A DNA stretch of 64,000 bases from positions 2,046,001 through 2,110,000 of the forward strand of contig NZ_AP024545.1 of assembly GCF_018406605.1 (NCBI RefSeq). The letters are read 5' to 3'. Positions 1 through 8,003 of this stretch are shown here, piece after piece; positions within the stretch are counted from its first letter, which is position 1, and the number at the start of each line of letters is the position of its first letter. Both the position numbers and the translations under genes were made by a program. The notes below the pieces were generated by a model. The model searched no databases and was not told where the DNA came from. It saw only the letters and a list, made by a program, of their open reading frames with translations. The stretch is from Noviluteimonas caseinilytica. GTDB taxonomy: Bacteria > Pseudomonadota > Gammaproteobacteria > Xanthomonadales > Xanthomonadaceae.

Positions 1-51
1 GATCGCGAAGGCGAAGTAATCGTCGCAACGCTTCACGCGTGCACACACGGG

Positions 52-77
52 AAAGCCCGCAGCGATGCGGGCTTTTT
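52..77 (+). terminator. Rho-independent terminator for a gene left of the window
   Basis: Nine-base arms AAAGCCCGC (52-60) and GCGGGCTTT (67-75) flank a 6-base loop and run into a T tract that ends at 77. The T tract lies on the plus strand, so the element best ends a plus-strand transcript entering from the left. A possible stop codon of such a gene is TAA at 17-19, but too little of it is present to name. Read on the minus strand the hairpin could also serve the peptide transporter gene, with a poorer T tract. Confidence 0.75.
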
Positions 78-1813
78 CATTTGACCCCGTGCATCCACCG
101 TTTCAGGAACACGAACGTCAGCAACAGGAACGCGCCCGCCGACACGAGGCCGATGATCCACATCAGCTCGAACAGGTGCGCGTACTTGGCCGCCGCGGCA
201 ACGGCATCGATCGCGCCGCTTTCCGGGATGTCGATCGACGCCAGCTTCCCGAACTGCGCCGCCAGCACTTCCGAATATGCCGTCGCCAGCCAGAAGCCGC
301 CCATCATCAGGCCGACGACCTGCGCGACCGACAGCTGCGTCACCGCTGAAAGACCGATCGGCGACAGGCACATCTCGCCGATTTCCAGCAGCAGGTAAGC
401 CAGCACCAGCCACCACACGCTTGCCATCGCGCCGGTCGCGGCGACGTGCTGCGTGGCCTGCAGCAACGGCAGGAACGCCAGCGCCGCGAACAACAACCCG
501 AACACGCTCTTCAGCGGCTTGCTCGGATTCATGCCGCGCTTCTCCAGCCATGGCCACAGCCACGCGAAGAAGGGCGAGAGGATCACGACGAAGAACGAAC
601 CAAGGAACGTGAGCGAACCCGCCGTCTGCGGCACCAGGATCACGTCGCGGAAACACGCCACCGCCATCGCGAGCGCCAGCACGATCACCGCGGTGGTCGC
701 CAGCGCGTGGTTGCCGCGGTCGCTCGCCTTCAACGCGATCACGATGCCGATCGGCGTGCCCGCCATCAGGTACACCGACCACGGCACCGTGCCGCTGGCG
801 TCGCTGACCATCGACGGGAACATGTCCTTCGTCATCAGGCGATCGGTGAAGGTGAGCCACGACCCGTAGGTCTGCTCGTACAAGGTGAAGAACACCAGCA
901 CCGCCAGGATGATCACGATCAGCGCGAACATCTGCTGGCGCTGCACGCGATCGCAGCGCGCCACCAGGTACCAGGCGAACCACGCGAGGAACACCGCGGC
1001 CACCACGTGCATCGCGTTTTCCACCGTGGCCGTGCGCTGGATCAGCTGCCACACCACCGCCACGCCCGCGAACGACCCCAGGTAGATCCACCACTCGCGT
1101 GGCAACCCACCCACGCGTTCGCGCAACGCGACCGGATCGCGCGGCTCCGCGTGGCCATGCAGGTACTTCTGTCCCCACAGGAACATCGCCAGGCCCGCCA
1201 CCATGCCGATGCCCGCTGCGCCGAACCCGTACTTCCACCCGTAGGTCTCGCCGAGGAACGCGCAGATCAAGCCGGCGAACAACCCGCCAACGTTGATGCC
1301 CGCATAGAACAAGGTGAATCCGGAATCGCGCCGCGGATCATCGTCCGCGTACAGCTTGCCGACGATGGTGGAGATGTTCGGCTTCAAAAAGCCTACGCCC
1401 ATGATGATCAGCGCGAGCGAGAGGTAGAACACCTGCAGCGCGCCTTCGTCGCGCACGACCACGCCGTTCACCAGTCGGGCGTCCTGGCCTTCGAACGCCA
1501 TGCCGAAATGCCCGAGGCACAACAGCACGCCGCCGAGCACCACGGCCTTGCGCATCCCGAGCCAGCGATCCGCCAGCAGGCCGCCGATCACGGGCACCGC
1601 GTACACGAGCCCGCCGTATGCGCCGATCAATTCGTAGCCCGCGTCGTCGTTGAAGCGGTGGTGCTTCAGCAAATAGAGCAGCAGCAACGCCTTCATCCCG
1701 TAGAAGGAGAAGCGCTCCCACATCTCGGTGAAGAAGCAGACGAACACCCCCTTCGGGTGCCCCATGAAGTCCTCGCTGCGCGGGATGTCGGTGAAGGCGG
1801 TGACTGCGGACAC
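77..1813 (-). CDS. POT/PTR2 family proton-dependent peptide MFS transporter
   Basis: An inner-membrane symporter of the proton-dependent oligopeptide transporter family, expected to import di- and tripeptides. The 578-residue product is hydrophobic throughout with 12-14 predicted membrane segments. It carries the family motif ExxERFxxYG near the N-terminus (EMWERFSFYG) and the PTR2-type segment FTLFYAGINVGGLFAG. I chose the GTG at 1813 because GGAG lies 9 bases upstream and the conserved N-terminus follows directly; the frame stays open further upstream but that part is Arg/Pro-rich and unlike the family. It diverges from the OPT transporter gene, and the two probably share a control region at 1814-1971. 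The exact substrate is not visible. Confidence 0.93.
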   Translation of the reverse strand: MSAVTAFTDIPRSEDFMGHPKGVFVCFFTEMWERFSFYGMKALLLLYLLKHHRFNDDAGYELIGAYGGLVYAVPVIGGLLADRWLGMRKAVVLGGVLLCLGHFGMAFEGQDARLVNGVVVRDEGALQVFYLSLALIIMGVGFLKPNISTIVGKLYADDDPRRDSGFTLFYAGINVGGLFAGLICAFLGETYGWKYGFGAAGIGMVAGLAMFLWGQKYLHGHAEPRDPVALRERVGGLPREWWIYLGSFAGVAVVWQLIQRTATVENAMHVVAAVFLAWFAWYLVARCDRVQRQQMFALIVIILAVLVFFTLYEQTYGSWLTFTDRLMTKDMFPSMVSDASGTVPWSVYLMAGTPIGIVIALKASDRGNHALATTAVIVLALAMAVACFRDVILVPQTAGSLTFLGSFFVVILSPFFAWLWPWLEKRGMNPSKPLKSVFGLLFAALAFLPLLQATQHVAATGAMASVWWLVLAYLLLEIGEMCLSPIGLSAVTQLSVAQVVGLMMGGFWLATAYSEVLAAQFGKLASIDIPESGAIDAVAAAAKYAHLFELMWIIGLVSAGAFLLLTFVFLKRWMHGVK

Positions 1814-1971
1814 GCGAGGCGACTCCGTGGGCGGCGTGGCCGGAGCATACCCTCGGCGCCCGCAAAGCCCCGCCCCGGCTGGACTTGGGGCCGGCCCCCG
1901 GCGTAGGGTTGGCCGCGCTTTTCGAACCAACCTGCGGACCGTGCGTCCGCGTCCTGCGAGGATCACGCCCC

Positions 1972-3972
1972 GTGTCCCAACCCGCCACGCCCGGCCTCGC
2001 GCCGCGCAACGAATTCACCCTGCGCGCCCTGGTCCTGGGCGTCGTCATCACCCTGGCGTTCACCGCCGCCAACGTGTTCTTCGGCCTGAAGGCGGGCCTG
2101 ACGTTCGCCACGTCCATCCCGGCGGCCGTGATTTCGATGGCGCTGCTGCGCAACTTCAAGGGCGCGACCATCCAGGAAAACAACATCGTGCAGACGGTGG
2201 CCTCGGCCGCCGGCACCTTGTCGTCGATCATCTTCGTGCTGCCGGGCCTGGTGATCATCGGCTGGTGGACGGGCTTCCCGTACTGGGCCTCGTTCGCCAT
2301 CTGCGCGCTCGGCGGCATCCTGGGCGTGATGTATTCGATCCCGCTGCGCCGCGCGCTGGTCACCAACTCCGACCTGCCGTATCCCGAAGGCGTGGCATGC
2401 GCGGAAGTGCTCAAGGTCGGCAGCCCCGGTGCGGAAGGCACCAAGCACGGCGCCGAGGAAAGCCGCGCCGGCTTGCTGGCGGTGGTGTGGGGCGCGGTGG
2501 TCGCGTCGGCGTTCGCGCTGATCGTGGCGACGCGCGTGTTCGCCAGCGACGTGAAGAGTTACTTCAAGGTCGGCGAGAACGGCGTGTCCGGGTTCGACTT
2601 CGCGCTGTCGATGGCGTTGTTCGCGGTGGGCCACCTCGTCGGGCTGTGGGTGGGCCTGGCGATGCTGCTCGGCGCGCTGATCGGCTGGGTGTGGGGCGTG
2701 CCGCATTTCTCCGCGCTCGTGCCCGGCACCGGCGGCCTGGAAGACATCGCGGGCGCGACGTGGAGCGCGAAGGTGCGCTTCGTCGGCGCGGGCACCATCG
2801 GTGTCGCGGCCATCTGGACACTCGGTAAGCTCGTGAAGCCGGTGGTCAGCGGCCTGGCCTCGGCGATGCACGCCAGCCGCGTGCGCGCCGCCGGCAACCT
2901 CGCCACGCTGCCGCGCACCGAACACGACATCCCGATCACCGTGGTCGGCATGATCATGGCCGCGTGCTTCGTGCCGATCGCCTTCCTGCTGGTGCACTTC
3001 AGCAACGAGACCGGACTGGGATCGGTCACGCCGGCGCTCGTCATCGGCGGCCTGCTCTACATCGTGGTCATGAGCTTCCTGGTCTCCACCGTGTGCGGCT
3101 ACATGGCGGGCCTGATCGGGTCGTCCAACTCGCCGCTGTCCGGCATCGGCATCCTGGTGGTGATCGGTGCGGCGCTGCTGCTGGTGTACGGCATCAAGCC
3201 GATGCTGGAACCGGGGCACGAGAAGGGACTCGTCGCATTCGCGCTGTTCGTCACCGCGGTGGTGTTCACCGTGGCCGCGATCGCGAACAACAACCTGCAG
3301 GACCTCAAGACCGGCCAGCTCGTCGACGCCACGCCATCCGCGCAGCAGTGGGCGCTGATCGTCGGCGTGATCGCGGGCTCGGCGGTGATCCCGCCGGTGC
3401 TGTCGATCGTCAACAAGGCCTACGGCTTCACCGGCGCGCCGGGCGTGGATCCCGCGCATGCGCTCGCCGCGCCGCAGGCCGGCCTGATCTCCGCGCTCGC
3501 GCAGGGCGTGATCGAAAACAACATCGACTGGTCGCTGATCGGCATCGGTGCGGCGATCGGCGTGGCGTTGATCATCATCGACGCGGTGCTGCGCCATACG
3601 ACGAAGTCCGCGCACCTGGCGCCGCTCGCCGTGGGCCTGGGCATCTACCTGCCGACGTCGGCCACGCTGATGGTGGTGGTGGGTGCGGTGATCGGGGCGA
3701 TCTACGACAAGCGCGCCGAACGCAGCCCGCGCCCGGAAGCCACCAAGCAACTCGGCGTGCTGCTGGCCTCCGGCATGATCGTCGGCGAAGGCCTGGTGGG
3801 CGTGCTGATCGCGGCCATCGTGGCGTTCTCCGGTTCCAACTATCCGTTGGGCCTGGTGGGCGACGACTTCGCCGCCAACTATTCGCTGTGGATCGGTGGC
3901 GTCGCGTTCGTCGCCGCCGTGTTCCTTTTGTATCGCTGGATCGAACGCATGAGCCGCAAGGTCATTGCCTGA
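1972..3972 (+). CDS. OPT family oligopeptide transporter
   Basis: An inner-membrane permease of the oligopeptide transporter family, 666 residues, very hydrophobic with about 14-16 membrane segments. Early landmarks are NVFFGLKAGLTFATSIPAA and the conserved NNIVQTVASAAGTLSS region, typical of bacterial OPT proteins. The GTG start at 1972 is preceded by GAGG with about 10 bases spacing; the in-frame upstream extension has no family resemblance. The S9 peptidase begins 34 bases after the stop on the same strand, so the pair probably forms an operon that imports and then degrades peptides. Some OPT members move metal chelates instead of peptides; the peptide assignment rests on family and context. 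Confidence 0.93.
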   Translation: MSQPATPGLAPRNEFTLRALVLGVVITLAFTAANVFFGLKAGLTFATSIPAAVISMALLRNFKGATIQENNIVQTVASAAGTLSSIIFVLPGLVIIGWWTGFPYWASFAICALGGILGVMYSIPLRRALVTNSDLPYPEGVACAEVLKVGSPGAEGTKHGAEESRAGLLAVVWGAVVASAFALIVATRVFASDVKSYFKVGENGVSGFDFALSMALFAVGHLVGLWVGLAMLLGALIGWVWGVPHFSALVPGTGGLEDIAGATWSAKVRFVGAGTIGVAAIWTLGKLVKPVVSGLASAMHASRVRAAGNLATLPRTEHDIPITVVGMIMAACFVPIAFLLVHFSNETGLGSVTPALVIGGLLYIVVMSFLVSTVCGYMAGLIGSSNSPLSGIGILVVIGAALLLVYGIKPMLEPGHEKGLVAFALFVTAVVFTVAAIANNNLQDLKTGQLVDATPSAQQWALIVGVIAGSAVIPPVLSIVNKAYGFTGAPGVDPAHALAAPQAGLISALAQGVIENNIDWSLIGIGAAIGVALIIIDAVLRHTTKSAHLAPLAVGLGIYLPTSATLMVVVGAVIGAIYDKRAERSPRPEATKQLGVLLASGMIVGEGLVGVLIAAIVAFSGSNYPLGLVGDDFAANYSLWIGGVAFVAAVFLLYRWIERMSRKVIA

Positions 3973-4006
3973 TCCGCCGCATTCCTTTCCTGATCGGAAT
4001 TCCACC

Positions 4007-6082
4007 ATGACGCTTCGTCCCGCACTCCTCGCGCTCGCCCTCGCGGCGGCGCTTCCGTCCGTCGCCCATGCAGAACGCGGCTTCGAAGTCCGCGACCTCG
4101 CGAAACTCGATCGCGTGTCCTCGCCGGTGCTTTCGCCGGACGGCCGCAAGGTCGTGTTCGCCAAGCGCGTCGTCGACTTCGATGCCAACAAGTCGGCCAC
4201 CTCGCTGTGGATCGAAGACCTGATGGCGCGCGATGCCGCACCGCCCGTGCGCCTCACGCCGGAAGGCTGGAGCGTCAACTCGCCGGACTTCGCGTCCGAC
4301 GGCAGCCGCGTGTACTTCCTCAGCGCGAAGTCGGGCTCGATGCAGCTCTACGCGATCCCCACCGCGGGCGGCGCGCCCGTGCAGCTGACCGACATCGCCG
4401 GCGATGTCGGCGGTTTCAAGGTGTCGCCCGACGGCAAGCGTGTCGCGCTGGCGGTGGAAGCGTTCGCCGACTGCAAGTCGGATTTCGCGTGCACGCAGAA
4501 GCGTTCGAAGGACGCCGAGGCGAAGAAGGCCTCGGGCAAGGTGTTCGACCGCGTCTTCATCCGCCACTGGGATGCATGGAACGAAGGCAAGCTGAACCGC
4601 GTGTTCGTCGCGCCGCTGGGCGATGGCAAGGCGAAGATTTCCACCGCCACGCTGGTCGGCGGCGACGTGATCGGCGACGTGCCGTCGCGTCCGTTCGGCG
4701 ACACCGGCGAATTCGCGTGGTCGCCCGACGGCAAGTCGCTCGTGCTGTCGGCGCGCAAGTCCGATGGCCAGGAACCGTGGTCGACCAACTTCGACCTGTA
4801 CCTCGTGCAGGCCGACGGCAAGGGCGCTGCGAAGAACCTCACCGCCGCCAACAAGGCGTGGGACACCGGCCCGGTGTTCTCGAAGGACGGCAAGACGCTG
4901 TTCTATCGCGCGATGAAGCGCCCGGGCTTCGAAGCCGACCGCTTCGCGCTGATGGCGATGGACATGGCCTCGGGCAAGACGCGCGAGATCGATCCGAAGT
5001 GGGACGCCTCGGCCAACGGCATCGCGCTGTCGGATGACGGCAAGACGATCTACACGACGGCGGAGGAACTCGGCCAGGCGCCGCTGTTCGCCGTCAACGT
5101 GGACAACGGCGAAGTGACTACGCTGGTGAAGGACGGCACGGTGTCGTCGTTCGCGATGGCCGGCCCCACGCTGGTGTACACGCGCAACACGATCCAGACC
5201 GGCGACCAGTTGTTCGCCGCGCAGCCCGATGGCAGCACGCCGCGTGCGATCACGCAGAGCGCGGGCGAGATGGTGAAGGACGTGAAGTTCGGCGAAGCGC
5301 AGCAGTTCAAGTTCGTCGGCTGGAACAACGACACCGTGTACGGCTACGTCGTGAAGCCGTGGAATTACCAGCCGGGCAAGAAGTACCCGGTGGCGTTCCT
5401 GATCCACGGCGGCCCGCAGGGCAGCTTCGGCAACGGCTGGAGCTATCGCTGGAATCCGCAGACGTACGCGGGCCAGGGCTACGCGGTGGTCATGATCGAC
5501 TTCCACGGCTCCACCGGTTACGGCCAGGCGTTCACCGACGCGATCAGCCAGCATTGGGGCGATCGTCCGCTCGAAGACCTGCAGAAGGGTTGGGCCGCCG
5601 CGCAGAAGCAGTTCGACTTCCTCGACGGCGACAAGGCGTGCGCGCTCGGCGCGTCGTACGGCGGCTTCATGGTCAACTGGATCGCCGGCAACTGGAACAC
5701 GCCGTGGAAGTGCCTGGTCACGCACGACGGCGTGTTCGACCAGCGCATGATGGGTTACGCGACCGAAGAGCTGTGGTTCTCCGAATGGGAGAACGGCGGC
5801 ACCGTGTTCGACAACCCGCAAGGCTACGAGCGCTTCAACCCGGTCAACCACGTCAAGGACTGGAAGGTGCCGATGCTCGTCGTGCACGGGCAGCAGGACT
5901 TCCGCATCCCGGTGGAGCAGGGCATCGGTGCGTTCACCGCCGCGCAGCGCAAGGGCGTGCCGTCGAAGTTCCTCTACTTCCCCGACGAGAACCACTGGGT
6001 GCTCAAGCCGCAGAACAGCGTGCTGTGGCACGACACGGTGAACGCGTGGCTGAAGCAGTACATCGGCGAAGGGTCGAAGTAA
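4007..6082 (+). CDS. Secreted S9 family prolyl-oligopeptidase-type serine peptidase
   Basis: A 691-residue peptidase with an N-terminal signal peptide (residues 1-20, ending VAHA), an N-terminal beta-propeller with PD40-like repeats such as SPDGRKVVFAK, and a C-terminal alpha/beta-hydrolase domain. The catalytic triad is readable: Ser550 in GASYGGF, Asp631 in HGQQDF, and His663 in DENHW. S9 enzymes of this acylaminoacyl/dipeptidyl type trim short peptides, here probably in the periplasm. The ATG at 4007 sits just before the signal peptide; an upstream in-frame start would destroy that signal. It follows the OPT transporter, which suggests a joint role in peptide use. Confidence 0.93.
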   Translation: MTLRPALLALALAAALPSVAHAERGFEVRDLAKLDRVSSPVLSPDGRKVVFAKRVVDFDANKSATSLWIEDLMARDAAPPVRLTPEGWSVNSPDFASDGSRVYFLSAKSGSMQLYAIPTAGGAPVQLTDIAGDVGGFKVSPDGKRVALAVEAFADCKSDFACTQKRSKDAEAKKASGKVFDRVFIRHWDAWNEGKLNRVFVAPLGDGKAKISTATLVGGDVIGDVPSRPFGDTGEFAWSPDGKSLVLSARKSDGQEPWSTNFDLYLVQADGKGAAKNLTAANKAWDTGPVFSKDGKTLFYRAMKRPGFEADRFALMAMDMASGKTREIDPKWDASANGIALSDDGKTIYTTAEELGQAPLFAVNVDNGEVTTLVKDGTVSSFAMAGPTLVYTRNTIQTGDQLFAAQPDGSTPRAITQSAGEMVKDVKFGEAQQFKFVGWNNDTVYGYVVKPWNYQPGKKYPVAFLIHGGPQGSFGNGWSYRWNPQTYAGQGYAVVMIDFHGSTGYGQAFTDAISQHWGDRPLEDLQKGWAAAQKQFDFLDGDKACALGASYGGFMVNWIAGNWNTPWKCLVTHDGVFDQRMMGYATEELWFSEWENGGTVFDNPQGYERFNPVNHVKDWKVPMLVVHGQQDFRIPVEQGIGAFTAAQRKGVPSKFLYFPDENHWVLKPQNSVLWHDTVNAWLKQYIGEGSK

Positions 6083-6095
6083 CCGCGCGGATGGA

Positions 6096-6689
6096 TCAAA
6101 GCGCCGGCCAGCGTTCGCGCAGGTCGGCGTCGCTGCCCGCGTAGCGATTGCGGTCGCAGCGTGCGACGCCCGGGATGTCCCGGGCGTCGTCGGTGAATTG
6201 CCACAGCGTCCAGCGGTCCCAGCCCGGCGGCACGATGGCGGACTCGCTGTATTGCGCGAGCCACAGGGCGCAGCGTTGCAGGACGGGATCCGCTTTGCCC
6301 GCGAGGCAACTCTTGAGATACGCACCGCCGTAGAGCATCGGCAGGCGGCCCGTCGCGCTTTCGATGCCCTGGATGAACGCGCGCGCCTGTGCGAGCGACA
6401 TGCCGGCGCCACTTTCGAAATCCAGGCACATCACCTCCACGTCGGCAGGCGATGCGACCTGCAGGTAATGCGCGACCTGCAACGCGGGCGCATCGGCGGT
6501 GCCGAAGTGGTACGACCCCCACCGCAAGCCTGCGCGCAGCGCATCGCTGCGGTACTGCGCGTACATCGGATCAACGCCCATCGCGCCCTGCGTGGCCTTG
6601 CCGATCGCGGCGACGATGCCGCTGCCTGCGACACGCGCGAAATCCACCGGAGCCTGCCAGTGCGAGAGATCGATGAGGTTGTCGGTCAT
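6096..6689 (-). CDS. GH25 family lysozyme (N-acetylmuramidase)
   Basis: A 197-residue protein with the GH25 fold signatures: DLSHWQ at the N-terminus (catalytic-face Asp), then MCLDFESG with the conserved acidic DxE pair, and a C-terminal LWLAQYS...WTLWQFTDD segment. GH25 enzymes cleave the beta-1,4 bond between MurNAc and GlcNAc in peptidoglycan. No signal peptide is visible, so export would need another route or the enzyme acts after lysis. The start ATG overlaps the stop of the upstream lipase-like gene (ATGA), which indicates translational coupling. There are no holin or other phage genes nearby, so a prophage remnant is possible but unsupported. Confidence 0.88.
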   Translation of the reverse strand: MTDNLIDLSHWQAPVDFARVAGSGIVAAIGKATQGAMGVDPMYAQYRSDALRAGLRWGSYHFGTADAPALQVAHYLQVASPADVEVMCLDFESGAGMSLAQARAFIQGIESATGRLPMLYGGAYLKSCLAGKADPVLQRCALWLAQYSESAIVPPGWDRWTLWQFTDDARDIPGVARCDRNRYAGSDADLRERWPAL

Positions 6690-7684
6690 GGCAGCAACGT
6701 CCGGTGTGGGGGCACGGGAACGAGGCAGTCGCGCGGTTGCTGGCTGTCGGCGAGGCGCGCCTGCCAGGCCGCGAGCGGCATGCGCGCGAAGTCGAGCAAC
6801 GCGGCATAGCTCACCGCGTGGTGGTTGCAGCCCGGCGTGTCGCGCAGGTGCACGCGCAGGCGTGTTGGATCCAGCGGCGTGATGTTGGCCAACGGCTTGA
6901 ATCCATCGGGGCCGAGGTCCGGCGGCAAGTGCGGCACGAGGTCGCGCACGTTGTCGTATGCGCGATGGTCGGTGACGGCACGTGCATAGGCGGCCGCGAA
7001 CGCCGCATCGCCCGGGCGCGCGGAGGCGAAGAAGCGGCCGGCGACGCGATTGGTGGTGGCGTCGTGCACCAGGTCGAGCGTGAGATAGGTGCCCAGCACC
7101 GCCCCCGCGCTGTGGCCGACGACGGTGACGGGCGCTTCGCCGATGTGGTTGCGCAAGGCTTCGGCCGCGCGGGTGGGTTGCGCGTCGCCGGTGCGCGGCA
7201 CGAACGCCAGGGATTCGTACAAGTCCAGGAATCCGCCGGGCACCTTGCCGCTGTCGGGCCACGGCCCGGCGCGATGCGGGAAGAACGCATCGATTTCCCA
7301 TTCGTCCGTACCGACGGTGCCGCGCAGCAGGACGGCGTAGGCCGCGTTGCCATGCGCATCGTCGGTACGCGCGAGCACGCCATGCATCGTGGGGATGGGT
7401 GCTTTCGACGCATCGTGCAGCGGCGGGCGATCGTTGCCGACGAGATGGCCCTCGACGCGCCACTGCGCGGGCAGCGACTTCCAGTGCGGGAACGCGGGTT
7501 GCAGGTTGCGCGGCGCTGCGGCGTAGGCATCGCCGACGTCTGCCACCATCAGGATCCAGTCGGCCGCGATGCGGCGCTCGGCGTGGGACGGGGTTTCGCG
7601 TGATGCGGTGCAGGCGGTGGTGGAAAGCAGCAGCGTCGAACAGATCGCGAGCGCGATGTGCAGCGACGGACGAAAACGTGCCAT
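6686..7684 (-). CDS. Lipase-like alpha/beta hydrolase with N-terminal export signal
   Basis: A 332-residue protein whose hydrophobic N-terminus (residues 8-24) ends in STTAC, which resembles but does not match a canonical lipobox. The nucleophile elbow GHSAG places the catalytic serine at 192. Later landmarks are YDNVRDLVPHLPP (acid residue near 244-248) and CNHHAVSY (histidine 288 or 289), the order expected for class 3 (Lipase_3) lipases. The substrate cannot be read; phospholipid or acylglycerol is likely. It is the first gene of a two-gene unit with the GH25 muramidase, overlapped by 4 bases. The pairing of a lipase with a cell-wall hydrolase suggests a joint lytic role, which is inference. 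Confidence 0.75.
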   Translation of the reverse strand: MARFRPSLHIALAICSTLLLSTTACTASRETPSHAERRIAADWILMVADVGDAYAAAPRNLQPAFPHWKSLPAQWRVEGHLVGNDRPPLHDASKAPIPTMHGVLARTDDAHGNAAYAVLLRGTVGTDEWEIDAFFPHRAGPWPDSGKVPGGFLDLYESLAFVPRTGDAQPTRAAEALRNHIGEAPVTVVGHSAGAVLGTYLTLDLVHDATTNRVAGRFFASARPGDAAFAAAYARAVTDHRAYDNVRDLVPHLPPDLGPDGFKPLANITPLDPTRLRVHLRDTPGCNHHAVSYAALLDFARMPLAAWQARLADSQQPRDCLVPVPPHRTLLP

Positions 7685-8003
7685 GGCCGGGTCCTCGGAA
7701 GGGCGGCCAGCTTGGGGATCGTGTCGTGGGTCGGTGTAGCGAGTGTTCTTCGATCACGCGTCGATTGCTCCGCCCGGCGCGCTTCGGATTCGAAGCGCAA
7801 GGCATGACGATTCGTGCAATGGCGGCGTTGGCCCGCGGGGCAGATGCAATCGTGCGTCCGTAGACAAAACGCGTCGCGCGTCTGCGCGGAAAATTCTCAC
7901 TACTCCCGGGCGCGTGCAGGCCGCAGGCTACGCCGCGTGGCCGTTCCGCGATCGATGGGCTGCAACGCGCAGCACCGGCGCACGCATTTCCAGGGAGCAT
8001 TCG
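7685..8003. other. Intergenic region upstream of the autotransporter
   Basis: A 319-base divergent spacer between the lipase-like gene (minus) and the autotransporter (plus). It holds an inverted repeat GCTTCG-GATT-CGAAGC at 7781-7796 and a ribosome binding site AGGGAG at 7992-7997 for the autotransporter. The autotransporter frame happens to stay open back to 7743, but this part lacks codon or protein features. I see no convincing -35/-10 pair. Confidence 0.5.

Noticed and set aside
1..19. Possible 3' end of a plus-strand gene (last residues IAKAK)
   Set aside because: Only five codons are visible. The terminator at 52-77 supports a gene to the left, but it cannot be identified.
6096..6689. 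GH25 gene as part of a prophage
   Set aside because: No holin, capsid, tail, integrase or attachment site is near, and the flanking genes are chromosomal.
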